Below, one piece after another: positions 21,038-30,324 of a DNA stretch of 64,000 nucleotides. The stretch is from NCBI RefSeq assembly GCF_001654495.1, contig NZ_CP015849.1:6117001-6181000 (forward strand), read 5' to 3'. Within the stretch, counting starts at the first letter, position 1, and each line of letters opens with the position of its first letter. The position numbers were made by a program, and so were the translations under genes. The stretch is from Streptomyces sp. SAT1. GTDB taxonomy: Bacteria; Actinomycetota; Actinomycetes; Streptomycetales; Streptomycetaceae. The notes below the pieces were generated by a model. That model was not told where the DNA came from. It did no database searches and saw only the letters and a list, made by a program, of their open reading frames with translations.

Positions 21038-23308
21038 ATGGACAAGAAGGCGTTCGGCGGGCTGCTGCGCGAGGCGCGGCAGCGTTCCCTGCTGACGTTG
21101 GAGGGCCTCGCCGAGGTGTCCGGCGTGAGCGTGCGGGCCATCAGCGACATCGAACGCGGCCACAGCCTGCCCCGCCAGTCGACGCTGACCGAGCTGATGG
21201 ACGCGCTCGAACTGGACGAGGACGAGCGGCGCCGGCTGCTCCAGTCCGTCACCCGCCCCGCCGCCCACGCCACGGTGCCCCGGCAACTGCCGCCCGACCT
21301 CGCGGTGTTCCGCAGCCGCGAGACCGCCGTCGCGGCCGCCCGGGGCATCACCGGCGACGTGGCACCCCACGGCAGGCATCTCGTCGTCTCCGCCATCGGC
21401 GGCATGGCCGGCGTCGGCAAGACGGCCCTCGCGGTGCACTGGGCGCACCAGGTCGCCGACCGCTTCCCCGACGGCCAGCTGTACGTGAACCTGCGCGGCT
21501 TCGAGGCCTCCGAACGCCCCCTCGACCCCGGCGAGGCCCTCGGCGGATTCCTGCGCGCCCTCGGCGTGCCCAGCGGCGACATCCCCGCCAGCACCGAGCG
21601 GCGCAGCGCCCTGTTCAGGGAGAAGACCGCCTCCCGGCAACTGATCGCCGTCCTGGACAACGCGGCCGACGCCGAGCAGGTCAGGCCGCTGCTGCCCGCC
21701 TCCGCGGGCTGCCTGACCATCGTGACCTCGCGCAACCGGCTGGCCGGCCTGGCCGCCGCCGAGGGCGCCTTCGTCATCAGCCTCGACGTCTGGACGCCGC
21801 AGGAGGCGCTGGAGGCGCTCGCGGCCCGGATCGGCGAGGAGCGCTGCCGGGCGGAACCCGCCGCGGCGGCCGAGCTGGTCGAGCTGTGCGGGTTCCTCCC
21901 GCTCGCGGTCGCCGTGGTCGGCGCCCAGCTCAGCGCCGCGCCCCGGATGCGGCTCAGACTGGCGGCACGCGAGCTGATGGAGTCCAGGCCCCGGCTGGAC
22001 GCCTTCGCCGCCGACGACCAGCGCGCCGACGTCCGCGCGGTCTTCTCCTGGTCCTACCGGGCGCTCACCGATGACGCGGCCCGCTTCTTCCGCCGCCTGT
22101 GCCTGCACCCCGGCCCCAGCGCCACCGCCGAGGCCGCCGCCTCGCTCGCGGGCGTCGAGATGCCGGCGGCCCGCCGCTGCCTGCGGGAGCTGACCTCGGC
22201 GAGCCTGCTCGCCCGCGACGCCGACGGCCGCTACGTCCTGCACGACCTCGTACGGGACTACGGCGGCGAACTCGCGGCCGAGGAGCAGGACGACCGCGTC
22301 GGCGCGCAGGCACGCCTGCTGGACTATCTGCGGCACAACGCGCACCTGGCCAACCGCCACTCCTCCTGGCTGGAACCCGAGCCCGCCGAGGAACCTCTGG
22401 AGGGCATCGTCCACGTCGCGATCGACAGCCGCGACGAGGCACTGGACTGGTACCGCCAGGAGGAGCCGGCCGTGGGGCCCGCCCTCCAGTCCCTGGAGGA
22501 CCCGCGGCTGCTGCGCCTGCGCGGCGCCTGCGCGCGCGAGTGGATCGCCTACAACGTGATCGTGGGCCGCTGGGCCGAGGAGATGCCCGCCGCGCGGATC
22601 GGCCTGGAGGCCGGACTCGCGCTCGGCGACCCGGTCGCCACCGTGCGCAGCCGCTCCAACCTGACCCGCGCGCTCCTGGAGACCGGGCACACCGACGAGG
22701 TCGACGAGCAGATCGAGGTGCTCCTCGGGGAGCTGCCCCGGGTGCCGCTGGAGCTGCGCGCCCGCATCGTGTGCGAGATCGGCTTCTTCCGCATCCGCCA
22801 GGGCCGCTTCGCCGAGGCGCTGGAGCATCCGCGCCGGGCCCTGGAGCTGTACCGCGTGGCGCGCAACCGCGAAGGGGTGGCGTCCACCCTCAGCAACATC
22901 GGCTGGGTCCTCGCCCACACCGGCGCCTACGAGGAGGCCATCGCCACCTGCGAGGAGGCGCTGCCCCTGCTGCGGGCGGTGGGCGACCTCAAGTTCGAGG
23001 CCGGCGCCTGGGACGCCATCGGCTACGCCCAGCAGGGCCTGGGAGACCTCGACGCCGCCGTCGCCGGCTACGAGAGATCGCTGCGCCTGTGGGAGGAACA
23101 GCACGACGACTACAACCGCGCCGACGTCCTGGACCACCTCGCCTCCGCCCAGCTGGAGCAGGGCAGGAGCGAGCAGGCGCGGGCCAACTGGTCCCTGGCG
23201 GCGGACCTCCTCGACGCCCTGCGGGTGCGCCGCGCCGCCGAGATGCGGGCCAAGGCCGAGACACTGCCGCTGCGCGGCACCGAGGCGACCGCCGACGGCC
23301 GCCGGTGA
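21038..23308 (+). CDS. XRE/NB-ARC/TPR STAND-family regulator
   Basis: A 756-residue signalling protein with three modules. The N-terminal XRE helix-turn-helix covers residues 5-60 (LTLEGLAEVSGVSVRAISDI). An NB-ARC-type STAND NTPase follows, with the P-loop GGMAGVGKTAL near residue 128, the Walker B-like LIAVLDNAAD and the sensor TIVTSRNRLAGL. From about residue 480 the C-terminus is TPR-like (repeating A..Y/L...G patterns such as NIGWVLAHTGAYEEAIATCE). Such proteins bind DNA after ligand- and ATP-driven switching. The ATG follows GGTGGGGTGAGG. A single transcript is likely, and nothing nearby names its ligand. Confidence 0.88.
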   Translation: MDKKAFGGLLREARQRSLLTLEGLAEVSGVSVRAISDIERGHSLPRQSTLTELMDALELDEDERRRLLQSVTRPAAHATVPRQLPPDLAVFRSRETAVAAARGITGDVAPHGRHLVVSAIGGMAGVGKTALAVHWAHQVADRFPDGQLYVNLRGFEASERPLDPGEALGGFLRALGVPSGDIPASTERRSALFREKTASRQLIAVLDNAADAEQVRPLLPASAGCLTIVTSRNRLAGLAAAEGAFVISLDVWTPQEALEALAARIGEERCRAEPAAAAELVELCGFLPLAVAVVGAQLSAAPRMRLRLAARELMESRPRLDAFAADDQRADVRAVFSWSYRALTDDAARFFRRLCLHPGPSATAEAAASLAGVEMPAARRCLRELTSASLLARDADGRYVLHDLVRDYGGELAAEEQDDRVGAQARLLDYLRHNAHLANRHSSWLEPEPAEEPLEGIVHVAIDSRDEALDWYRQEEPAVGPALQSLEDPRLLRLRGACAREWIAYNVIVGRWAEEMPAARIGLEAGLALGDPVATVRSRSNLTRALLETGHTDEVDEQIEVLLGELPRVPLELRARIVCEIGFFRIRQGRFAEALEHPRRALELYRVARNREGVASTLSNIGWVLAHTGAYEEAIATCEEALPLLRAVGDLKFEAGAWDAIGYAQQGLGDLDAAVAGYERSLRLWEEQHDDYNRADVLDHLASAQLEQGRSEQARANWSLAADLLDALRVRRAAEMRAKAETLPLRGTEATADGRR

Positions 23309-23342
23309 TCAGGAATCGAGAAGCGCGGGGCGGAAGGGCCCC

Positions 23343-23533
23343 CTAGGGCCTGTCCGGCCGATCGTGGTGGAGGGAGGCGACAGTGCCTTGTGGGCGCGGG
23401 TGAGCGGGGTGGGGTGCGTGCAGCCGCGAGGCGGAGGAGGGCGTCGACGCGGAGCGTCGGCGACCGACGACAACGCGGCGGATGTGCGTGCCCCACCCCG
23501 CGTCTTCGCCATGATCGGCCGGACAGGTCCTAG
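23343..23533. mobile_element. MITE-like inverted-repeat element, 191 bp
   Basis: Both ends carry CTAGGGCCTGTCCGGCCGATC (23343-23363) and its reverse complement (23513-23533) with one mismatch. A further internal pair (GCGGGGTGGGG with CCCCACCCCGC) would extend the fold. There is no open reading frame inside. The outer CTAGGGCCTGTC matches the end of the short element at 46802-46850. Terminal palindromy, no coding capacity and recurrence within the window suggest a miniature transposable element or IS remnant. No target-site duplication beyond the shared CTAG is visible. Confidence 0.65.
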
Positions 23534-23542
23534 CCTGCCGTC

Positions 23543-23953
23543 ATGGACATCACCATTCACACGACCGTTCTGCCGCACGACGACCCGGACGCGTCGCTCG
23601 CCTTCTACCGCGACGTCCTCGGCTTCGAGGTGCGCAGCGATGTCGGGCAGGGCCGGATGCGCTGGATCACGGTCGGCCCGGCCGGTCAGCCGGGTACGTC
23701 CCTTCTCCTGGCGCCGCCCGCCGCCGACCCCGGCATCACCGAGGACGAACGGCGCACCATCGCCGAGATGATGGCCAAGGGCACCTACGGCTGGATCCTG
23801 CTGGCCACCCCCGACCTCGACGGTACCTTCGAGAGGGTGCAGGCCGGTGACACCGAGGTCGTCCAGGAGCCGACCGAGCAGCCGTACGGCATCCGCGACT
23901 GCGCCTTCCGCGACCCCGCGGGCAACCTGGTCCGCATCCAGGAACTGCGCTGA
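23543..23953 (+). CDS. VOC-family (glyoxalase/bleomycin-resistance fold) protein
   Basis: A 136-residue protein with two beta-alpha-beta-beta-beta units. The first begins HTTVLPHDDPDASLAFYRDV and the second follows TYGWILLATPDLDGTFERVQ. It ends in the typical RDCAFRDPAGNLVRIQEL, where Glu is a usual metal ligand. Family members include isomerases, dioxygenases and drug-binding proteins; the role here is unknown. The ATG lies 10 bases after the right end of the MITE-like element. There is no ribosome binding site, so a leaderless transcript using TAGCCT (23531-23536) is likely. It is followed 28 bp later by an AraC-type gene. Confidence 0.88.
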   Translation: MDITIHTTVLPHDDPDASLAFYRDVLGFEVRSDVGQGRMRWITVGPAGQPGTSLLLAPPAADPGITEDERRTIAEMMAKGTYGWILLATPDLDGTFERVQAGDTEVVQEPTEQPYGIRDCAFRDPAGNLVRIQELR

Positions 23954-23981
23954 ACCATCCCACGGGAAAGGGGAGTTGCCC

Positions 23982-24494
23982 ATGTGCCGGCCCGACTGGC
24001 GCGACGCCCGCGTCGAGGCGCAACGCCTGACCGACCTCGCCCGGCTGCGCCGCATCCGCGACCGGATCGACCGCGAGTACGCGCAGCCGCTGAACGTGGA
24101 GGCGCTCGCCCGCGGGGAGAACATCTCGGCCGGACACCTCAGCCGGCAGTTCCGGGCGGCCTACGGCGAGTCGCCGTACGCGTACCTGATGACGCGCCGC
24201 ATCGAGCGCGCGGCGGCCCTGCTGCGCCGCGGCGAACTCAGCGTCACCGAGGTGTGCTTCACCGTCGGCTGCGCCTCGCTGGGCACCTTCACCACCCGCT
24301 TCGCCGAACTGGTCGGCATGCCGCCCGGCGCCTTCCGCCGCCTCGCGGCCCACCCACCGGCCGACCCCGCACCCACCGGACCGCCTCCCGCCCTCACCGT
24401 GGAGGGCATGCCGGCCTGCGTCGCCAAACAGGTCACGCGCCCACTCCGCAACCGCGAGACGCCGACCACGGCCCCGGGTTGGCCACCGGCATGA
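23982..24494 (+). CDS. AraC-family transcriptional regulator (DNA-binding domain)
   Basis: A 170-residue protein that is little more than the double helix-turn-helix of AraC/XylS proteins. The first helix-turn-helix is NVEALARGENISAGHLSRQF and the second is SVTEVCFTVGCASLGTFTTR, followed by FAELVGMPPGAFRR. The usual sensor domain is missing; the C-terminal 45 residues are Pro-rich and unlike a ligand domain. The ATG follows AAAGGGGAG. It lies directly after the VOC gene and may regulate it, with the VOC protein as effector-modifying partner (inference). Confidence 0.85.
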   Translation: MCRPDWRDARVEAQRLTDLARLRRIRDRIDREYAQPLNVEALARGENISAGHLSRQFRAAYGESPYAYLMTRRIERAAALLRRGELSVTEVCFTVGCASLGTFTTRFAELVGMPPGAFRRLAAHPPADPAPTGPPPALTVEGMPACVAKQVTRPLRNRETPTTAPGWPPA

Positions 24495-24549
24495 GCTGAC
24501 AGCCCCCCCGCAGCAGGCCCCCACCCACAGCCGGAAGGCGGCGAACCGC

Positions 24550-26379
24550 GTGCGCTTCACCACCCGCCCCACCCTCCAGGGCACCTTCGGCATGGTGTCC
24601 TCCACGCACTGGCTGGCCTCGCAGTCGGCTATGGCCGTGCTGGAGGGCGGCGGGAACGCGTTCGACGCGGCCGTGGCCGGGGCGTTCGTGCTGCATGTGG
24701 TGGAGCCGCATCTCAACGGACCGGCCGGGGAGGTGCCGATCCTGCTCGCCCCGGCGGGCGGTGCGGTGCGGGTGCTGTGCGGGCAGGGGGTCGCCCCGGC
24801 GGGGGCGAGCGCCGCGCACTACCGGGGGCTCGGACTCGATCTGGTGCCGGGCACGGGGCCACTCGCCGCCGCCGTCCCGGGCGCCTTCGACGCCTGGCTG
24901 CTGCTCCTGCGTGACCACGGCACCAAGCCGCTCGACGACGTCCTGGCGTACGCCATCGGATACGCCGAGCACGGGCACCCGCCGGTGGAGCGCGTGGGGG
25001 AGACCGTCGAGACGGTGCGGGAGCTGTTCGAGACCGAGTGGACGTCCTCGGCCGAGGTCTACCTGCCCGGCGGCCGGGCGCCCCGTCCCGGCGAGCCGCT
25101 TCGCAACCCCGCGCTCGCCGCCACCTGGAAGCGGCTGCTGGCCGAGACGGCGGGAGCCGGGGACCGGGAGGCGCGGATCGACGCCGCGCGCGAGGTGTGG
25201 CGCTCCGGCTTCATCGCCGAGGCACTGGTCCGCCAGGCCCGCCGCCCCACGCTGGACACCAGCGGCGCACACCACACCGGCACCCTCACGGCCGCCGACC
25301 TCGCCGGCTGGTCCGCGGCGTACGAGGACCCGGTGACGTACGACTGGAACGGCTGGACCCTGTGCAAGGCCGGACCCTGGAGCCAGGGGCCCGCCTTCCT
25401 CCAGCAACTCGCCCTGCTGCCGCCCGAGCCGCCGGCCCACGGTTCGGCCGACTACGTCCACCTGCTCATCGAGAACTGCAAACTCGCGATGGCCGACCGG
25501 GAGGCCTGGTACGGGGACGCCGCCGACGTACCGCTGGACACGCTCCTCGGCGACGCCTACAACGCCGGACGGCGCGCCCTGGTCGGGGAGCGGGCCTCCT
25601 ACGAGCTGCGCCCCGGCAGTCCGGACGGGCGCGAGCCGCGGCTGAGCGCGCACGCCTGCCGGGCCGCCGCCGAGCCCGGCGACTTCGACGCCCTGGGGGT
25701 CGGCGAGCCCACCGTCGCCAAGCCCTCCACCTCGCCTGTGCCGGGCGAACCCGAGGTCGGCGCGGACGGCGCGACCCGCGGCGACACCTGCCACCTCGAC
25801 GTCGTCGACCGCTGGGGCAACATGGTCGCCGCCACGCCCAGCGGCGGCTGGCTCCAGTCCAACCCCGTCGTCCCCGAACTCGGCTTCCCGCTCGGCACCC
25901 GGCTCCAGATGACCTGGCTGGAGGAGGGTCTGCCGAACACGCTGACGCCCGGCCGCCGGCCGCGTACCACCCTCACGCCCTCGCTCGCCCTGCGCGACGG
26001 CGAACCCGTCCTGGCCTTCGGCACACCCGGCGGCGACCAGCAGGACCAGTGGCAACTGCACTTCTTCCTGGCCCTCGCGCTGCGCCCCGCCGTCCGCGGC
26101 GGCCTCGACCTGCAAGGCGCCGTCGACGCCCCGAACTGGCACAACGACTCCTTCCCCGGGTCCTTCTACCCGCGCGGCATGCGCCCCGGGTCCGTCACCG
26201 TGGAGTCCCGGACGGACCCGGAGGTCGTCGCCGGGCTGCGCCGCCGCGGACACGACGTCACGGTCGGCGGCGCCTGGTCGGAGGGGCGGCTGTGCGCGGT
26301 CGCCCGGGACCCGCGCACCGGCATCCTGTCGGCGGCGGCCAACCCGCGCGGGATGCAGGGCTACGCGGTCGGCCGCTGA
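24550..26379 (+). CDS. Gamma-glutamyltransferase-family protein, cytosolic
   Basis: A 609-residue Ntn-hydrolase of the gamma-glutamyltransferase family. The autoprocessing threonine is in RGDTCHLDVVDRWGNMVAAT, about residue 415, giving large and small subunits. AFGTPGGDQQDQWQLHFF is the glycine-rich segment. Unlike the enzyme at 3560, it has no signal peptide, and the N-terminus starts directly at the domain (RPTLQGTFGMVSSTHWLAS). It therefore acts in the cytosol, perhaps on gamma-glutamyl metabolites, acyl-amides or as an acylase; the substrate is unknown. The GTG start is preceded by GGAAGGCGG. It is separated by 55 bp from the AraC gene. Confidence 0.88.
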   Translation: MRFTTRPTLQGTFGMVSSTHWLASQSAMAVLEGGGNAFDAAVAGAFVLHVVEPHLNGPAGEVPILLAPAGGAVRVLCGQGVAPAGASAAHYRGLGLDLVPGTGPLAAAVPGAFDAWLLLLRDHGTKPLDDVLAYAIGYAEHGHPPVERVGETVETVRELFETEWTSSAEVYLPGGRAPRPGEPLRNPALAATWKRLLAETAGAGDREARIDAAREVWRSGFIAEALVRQARRPTLDTSGAHHTGTLTAADLAGWSAAYEDPVTYDWNGWTLCKAGPWSQGPAFLQQLALLPPEPPAHGSADYVHLLIENCKLAMADREAWYGDAADVPLDTLLGDAYNAGRRALVGERASYELRPGSPDGREPRLSAHACRAAAEPGDFDALGVGEPTVAKPSTSPVPGEPEVGADGATRGDTCHLDVVDRWGNMVAATPSGGWLQSNPVVPELGFPLGTRLQMTWLEEGLPNTLTPGRRPRTTLTPSLALRDGEPVLAFGTPGGDQQDQWQLHFFLALALRPAVRGGLDLQGAVDAPNWHNDSFPGSFYPRGMRPGSVTVESRTDPEVVAGLRRRGHDVTVGGAWSEGRLCAVARDPRTGILSAAANPRGMQGYAVGR

Positions 26380-26466
26380 GGGGGCCCCACACGGCGGCCG
26401 GAATGGGACGGAACGGGATAGAAGGGGTAGCGGGCTTCGGGCGGTCGGTGCCGGGAGTTCACGGTG

Positions 26467-26480
26467 ATTCCACCTGGAAT
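26467..26480. promoter_or_regulatory. ATTCCA-CC-TGGAAT dyad upstream of the inositol-phosphatase-like gene
   Basis: A perfect 6-bp inverted repeat with a 2-base centre lies 47 bases before the ATG at 26528. Its AT content is high for this genome and its position fits an operator. The regulator is unknown. Nothing else stands out in 26380-26527. Confidence 0.35.
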
Positions 26481-26527
26481 ACACCGGTGCGGGGGGCGTT
26501 GTCAGTGGGCTGTGCTCTCATGGAGGC

Positions 26528-27370
26528 ATGATCGAAGAGACGGAAACCATCGAAGAGTTTCTCGCGGAGCGCTCGTCCGACGTCGAGGAGGCGGTCCGCA
26601 AGGCCGCCGCGGCCGAGATCATGCCCCGCTTCCGACGGCTCGCCGAGCACGAGGTCGACCAGAAGTCCGGACCGCACGACCTGGTCACGGACGCGGACCG
26701 GCTCGCCGAGCGCTATCTCACCGACACGCTCGCCGACCTGCTGCCCGGCTCCCTGGTCGTCGGCGAGGAAGCGGTGCACGCCGACCCGGCGGTCTACGAC
26801 GCGATAGGCGCCGACGTCCCGGTCTGGATCGTGGACCCGGTCGACGGCACCCGGCAGTTCGTGCACGGCGACCCCGGCTTCTGCACGCTGGTCGCCCTCA
26901 CCCTGCGCGGCGCGGTCCTGGCCTCCTGGACCTACGCCCCGGCGCAGGACCGGCTCGCCACCGCCGTCCGCGGGCACGGCGCCCGCCTCGACGGCCGGCC
27001 GCTGCGCTCCGGCAGCCCCGAGCCGGGCCGCGCCCTCGAAGTGGCGCACTCCCACCCGGACTACACCACCGACGAGCAGAAGCGCGCCCTGCGCGGCCTG
27101 CGCGCCGACGGCCTGGCGCCGCGCCCCTGCGGCTCGGCCGGGCTGGAGTATCTCGCCGTCGCGAGCGGCGCGTTGGACGCCACCGCGTTCACCTGGGAGG
27201 CGGCCTGGGACCACGCGGCCGGTCTGCTGCTGGTCGAGGAGGCGGGCGGCACCCAGCTGACCCGCACCGGCGAGCCGTTCCGCCTCACCGGGGGCAACGC
27301 CCTGCCGTTCACCGCCGCGCGGGACGAGGTCACCGCCCGCCGGGTGATCGAGGCGCTGGCCGCCGGATGA
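26528..27370 (+). CDS. Inositol monophosphatase-family protein
   Basis: A 280-residue Mg-dependent phosphatase of the IMPase/FBPase fold. The metal-site motifs are VVGEEAVH (Glu), WIVDPVDGTRQFVHGDPGF (DPVDGT) and EAAWDHAAGLLLVEEAGG (WDHAAG). These enzymes dephosphorylate inositol-1-phosphate, histidinol phosphate (HisN type) or 3'-phosphoadenosine phosphates. The sequence alone does not choose among these, and no his genes lie nearby. The ATG follows ATGGAGGC. It appears monocistronic. Confidence 0.88.
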   Translation: MIEETETIEEFLAERSSDVEEAVRKAAAAEIMPRFRRLAEHEVDQKSGPHDLVTDADRLAERYLTDTLADLLPGSLVVGEEAVHADPAVYDAIGADVPVWIVDPVDGTRQFVHGDPGFCTLVALTLRGAVLASWTYAPAQDRLATAVRGHGARLDGRPLRSGSPEPGRALEVAHSHPDYTTDEQKRALRGLRADGLAPRPCGSAGLEYLAVASGALDATAFTWEAAWDHAAGLLLVEEAGGTQLTRTGEPFRLTGGNALPFTAARDEVTARRVIEALAAG

Positions 27371-27694
27371 GCAGGGGGCTGACCGGTGGGTGAGCAGGGC
27401 GCGGACCGCCGCGTGAGGGGAGATCGGCCGGTCCCGCCCGAGTCCGCCGCCTCGCCCGAGCCCGTCGTTCCGTCCGAGTCCGCTGTCCCGTCTGAGACTG
27501 CCGGCCCACTCGATCCTGCCCCTCCCCGGCCGGGGCGTGCGCGGGCGTGCGCGGTCGCTCCGGTTGCCGCCCGGTGGGTCCGGCGGGCGCACCGGCCGGC
27601 CGTGGCGCCCTGCGGTCGGGTGTGTCGGTGCGGCGGCATATCCTGGCCCCGACGACAGGTCCGCGTGGCCATCGGCTGACGAAGGGGTCCGAAG
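27371..27694. other. Intergenic region with degenerate 18-bp repeats
   Basis: This 324-bp gap contains four tandem 18-bp units (27431-27502, such as GTCCCGCCCGAGTCCGCC) that in one plus-strand frame read (V/A)-(P/S)-P/S-E-x-A/V. That frame stays open from 27386 to 27679 (97 codons), but I see no family resemblance. Its downstream part looks like random high-GC translation. AAGGGG at 27682-27687 is the ribosome binding site of the next gene. No clear promoter is visible. Confidence 0.5.
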
Positions 27695-29112
27695 GTGCCG
27701 TCGATGCTCGATGTCGTGGTGGTGGGCGCGGGGCCGAACGGCCTGACCGCCGCCGTGGAGCTTGCCCGCCGCGGCTTCTCCACAGCTGTGTTCGAGGCGC
27801 GCGGCACGGTCGGCGGCGGCGCCCGCACCGAGGAGCTGACCCTCCCCGGCTTCCGGCACGACCCGTGCTCGGCCGCCCACCCGCTCGCCGTCAACTCACC
27901 GGCGTTCCGCGCCCTTCCCCTGGAGCGGTACGGGCTGGAGTGGCTCCATCCCGAGCTGCCCATGGCCCACCCCTTCCCGGACGGCACCGCGGCCGTCCTG
28001 GCCCGCTCCGTCGCCGAGACCGCGGCCTCCTTCGGCGCGCGCGACGCGGGCGCGTACCGCAGGCTCGTCCAGCCGTTCCTGCCCCACTGGGACACCCTGG
28101 CCCGGGACTTCATGTCCCTGCCGCTGACCACACTGCCCCGCGACCCGGTCACCCTCGCCCGCTTCGGACTCGCCGGACTGCCCCCCTCGACCTGGCTGAG
28201 CCGCCGCTTCCGCGACGAGCGGGCCAGGACGCTCTTCGCCGGACTCGTCGCCCATGTCATGGCCCCCCTGGGCGGGTTGGCCACCAGCGCCGTCGGCCTG
28301 GTCTTCTGCCTGGCCGCGCACGCCCGCGGCTGGCCGCTGGCCCGCGGCGGCTCCCAGTCGATCTCCGACGCCCTCGCCGCGTACCTCGAGGACCTCGGCG
28401 GCGCCGTGCACACCGACTACGAGGTCAAGCGCCTGGACGACCTGCCGCCCGCCCGTGCCTACGTCTTCGACACCTCGCCCACCGCCCTGGCCCGGATCGC
28501 CGGACTCGGCCGCTACTACGACGCGTACCGGTACGGACCCGGCGTCTTCAAGATCGACTACGCGCTGGACGGACCCGTCCCGTGGACCGCCGAGGAGGCC
28601 CGCACCGCCGGGACCGTGCAGATCGGGGCGGACAGCGCCGAGATCGGCACCGCCCTGCGCGCCGCCGCCCGCGAGGGCCGCGCACCCGAGAGACCCTTCC
28701 TCATCACCGTCCAGCCCACGGTCGTGGACCCCACCCGCGCCCCGAGGGCAAGCATGTCTTCTGGGCGTACGGACATGTGCCGGCCGGCTGGGACGGCGAC
28801 CTCACCGACGCCATCGAACGCCAACTGGAGCGCTTCGCCCCCGGTTTCCGCGACCGCGTCCTCGCCCGCGCCACCGCGGGCCCGGCCCAGCTCGCCCACC
28901 GCAACGCCAACTACGTCGGCGGCGACATCGCGACCGGCGCGGTCTCCGGGCTCCAGATCCTGCTGCGGCCCAGGCTCACCCTGTTCCCGTACCACACCCC
29001 GCACCCGGCCGTCTTCATCTGCTCCTCGGCCACCCCGCCGGGACCGGGTGTGCACGGCATGTCCGGGCACAACGCGGCCAAGGCCGTGTGGAGGAGGCTG
29101 CGCCAGACATGA
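27695..29112 (+). pseudogene. Phytoene-desaturase-like FAD oxidoreductase, frameshifted
   Basis: The reading frame begins with the dinucleotide-binding motif DVVVVGAGPNGLTAAVELAR of amine oxidase/phytoene dehydrogenase-related flavoproteins (COG1233). It runs normally to VQPTVVDPTRAP and then loses homology. In another frame the protein resumes with EGKHVFWAYGHVPAGWDGD and continues through GGDIATGAVSGLQ and GVHGMSGHNAAKAVW to the TGA at 29110. A single missing C in the run at 28740-28743 explains the break. The restored protein would be about 472 residues, normal for the family. It may be a real disabling mutation or a sequencing/assembly error. The GTG start follows AAGGGG by 7 bases. Confidence 0.8.
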
Positions 29113-29651
29113 CCCATGGTCCCGCGCCCGTGCCCCCGTCCGCTCCCGCCCTCGTCCTCGTCCGCGGCGACATCACCCGGCAGAGCGCCGACGCCCTCGT
29201 CAACGCCGCCAACTCCTCCCTGCTCGGCGGCGGCGGGGTCGACGGCGCCATCCACCGCCGCGGCGGACCCGCCGTCCTGGAGGAGTGCCGCGCCCTGCGA
29301 GCCTCCCGGTACGGCAGGGGGCTGCCCACCGGACAGGCCGTCGCCACCACGGCGGGCGCGCTGGACGCCCGCTGGGTGATCCACACCGTCGGCCCGGTGT
29401 ACCAGGGGCCGGGCAGCGACCCGGCGCTCCTCGCCTCCTGCTACCGCGAGTCCCTGCGCGTCGCCGACGAGCTGGGCGCCCGTACGGTCGCCTTCCCCGC
29501 GATCTCCACCGGTGTCTACCGCTGGCCGCTCGACGACGCCGCCCGCGTCGCCGTCGAGACGGTGCGCGGGACGCGGACCGCGGTGGCGGAGGTCAGGTTC
29601 GTCCTTTTCGACGAACCGGCGTACCAGGCGTTCGCGGCCCAGCTCGACTGA
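29109..29651 (+). CDS. Macrodomain protein, probable O-acetyl-ADP-ribose deacetylase
   Basis: A 180-residue protein that is a single macrodomain of the MacroD/YmdB type. The family motifs are VRGDITRQSADALVNAANSS, LLGGGGVDGAIHRRGG (ADP-ribose-binding loop), WVIHTVGPVYQ and FPAISTGVYRWPLDDAA. It should bind ADP-ribose and remove O-acetyl or ADP-ribosyl groups. Its ATG overlaps the stop of the preceding flavoprotein (ATGA), so the two were translationally coupled, and the frameshift upstream would break that coupling. A sirtuin and a Nudix hydrolase lie 3-4 kb downstream. Confidence 0.93.
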   Translation: MTHGPAPVPPSAPALVLVRGDITRQSADALVNAANSSLLGGGGVDGAIHRRGGPAVLEECRALRASRYGRGLPTGQAVATTAGALDARWVIHTVGPVYQGPGSDPALLASCYRESLRVADELGARTVAFPAISTGVYRWPLDDAARVAVETVRGTRTAVAEVRFVLFDEPAYQAFAAQLD

Positions 29652-29901
29652 GCCGGCCCGATCGGGCCCCCGGCCCCCGAGAGCCCCCGGGCCCCTGGCC
29701 CCCGGACTCCCCGGCCCTCCGGACCCACCCGGGCGCGCGGCCGGGCAGATGCCGTGGAAGCGGTCGGGCCGCGCGTCCGCCGCACCGGCGGCCGGGACGG
29801 GCACGATGATCCCCAAGCCCAGCCCTCACGACCGCATGACCTCACGACCTCACACCTCACGACCGACGGAACGCCTCCCCCCACCCCACAGGAGCCGCCT
29901 C

Positions 29902-30324
29902 ATGTCCAAGCCCCCGCTGCCCGCCGAGGCCGTCGCCCTGCTGCGCCGTCCCAACCCCTGTGTCATGGCCACCCTGCGCGCGGACGGCGCGCCGGTGTCC
30001 ACGCCCACCTGGTACGTGTGGGACGACCCGCGCGTGCTGATCAGCCTGGACGAGGGCCGGGTGCGCCTCGGGCATCTGCGCCGCGACCCGCGCGTCACCC
30101 TCACCGTCCTGAACGGCGACGACTGGTACACGCACGTCACCCTGATCGGCCGGGTCGCCGAGCTGCGCCCGGACGACGGCCTGGCCGACATCGACCGGAT
30201 CGCCCGGCACTACACCGGCGAGCCCTACCCCGACCGGGTCCGGCCCCGCGTCAGCGCGTGGATCGAGGTGGACCGCTGGCACGGCTGGGGCGCCCTGAAG
30301 GACAGCGGCCAGGCGTCCACCTGA
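29902..30324 (+). CDS. PPOX-class F420-dependent oxidoreductase
   Basis: A 140-residue split-beta-barrel protein of the pyridoxamine-phosphate-oxidase-like group that binds F420 or flavin. It shows NPCVMATLRADGAPVSTPTW, VLISLDEGRVRLGHLRRDPR and VTLTVLNGDDWYTHVTLIGR, the usual three-strand blocks. Substrates of these actinobacterial proteins are mostly unknown. The ATG is preceded by CAGGAG. The 250 bp before it (29652-29901) is a C-rich stretch with short CTCACGAC repeats and no gene that I can see. Confidence 0.85.
   Translation: MSKPPLPAEAVALLRRPNPCVMATLRADGAPVSTPTWYVWDDPRVLISLDEGRVRLGHLRRDPRVTLTVLNGDDWYTHVTLIGRVAELRPDDGLADIDRIARHYTGEPYPDRVRPRVSAWIEVDRWHGWGALKDSGQAST

Noticed and set aside
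24433..26484. Minus-strand open frame opposite the GGT-like gene
   Set aside because: The plus-strand protein has family motifs and the catalytic Thr; the minus frame is low-complexity Gly/Val/Arg.
27386..27679. A 97-codon frame with 6-residue repeats between the phosphatase and the flavoprotein
   Set aside because: The repeat explains the open frame; there is no family resemblance and the second half is Arg-rich without structure. Kept only as a note on the intergenic region.
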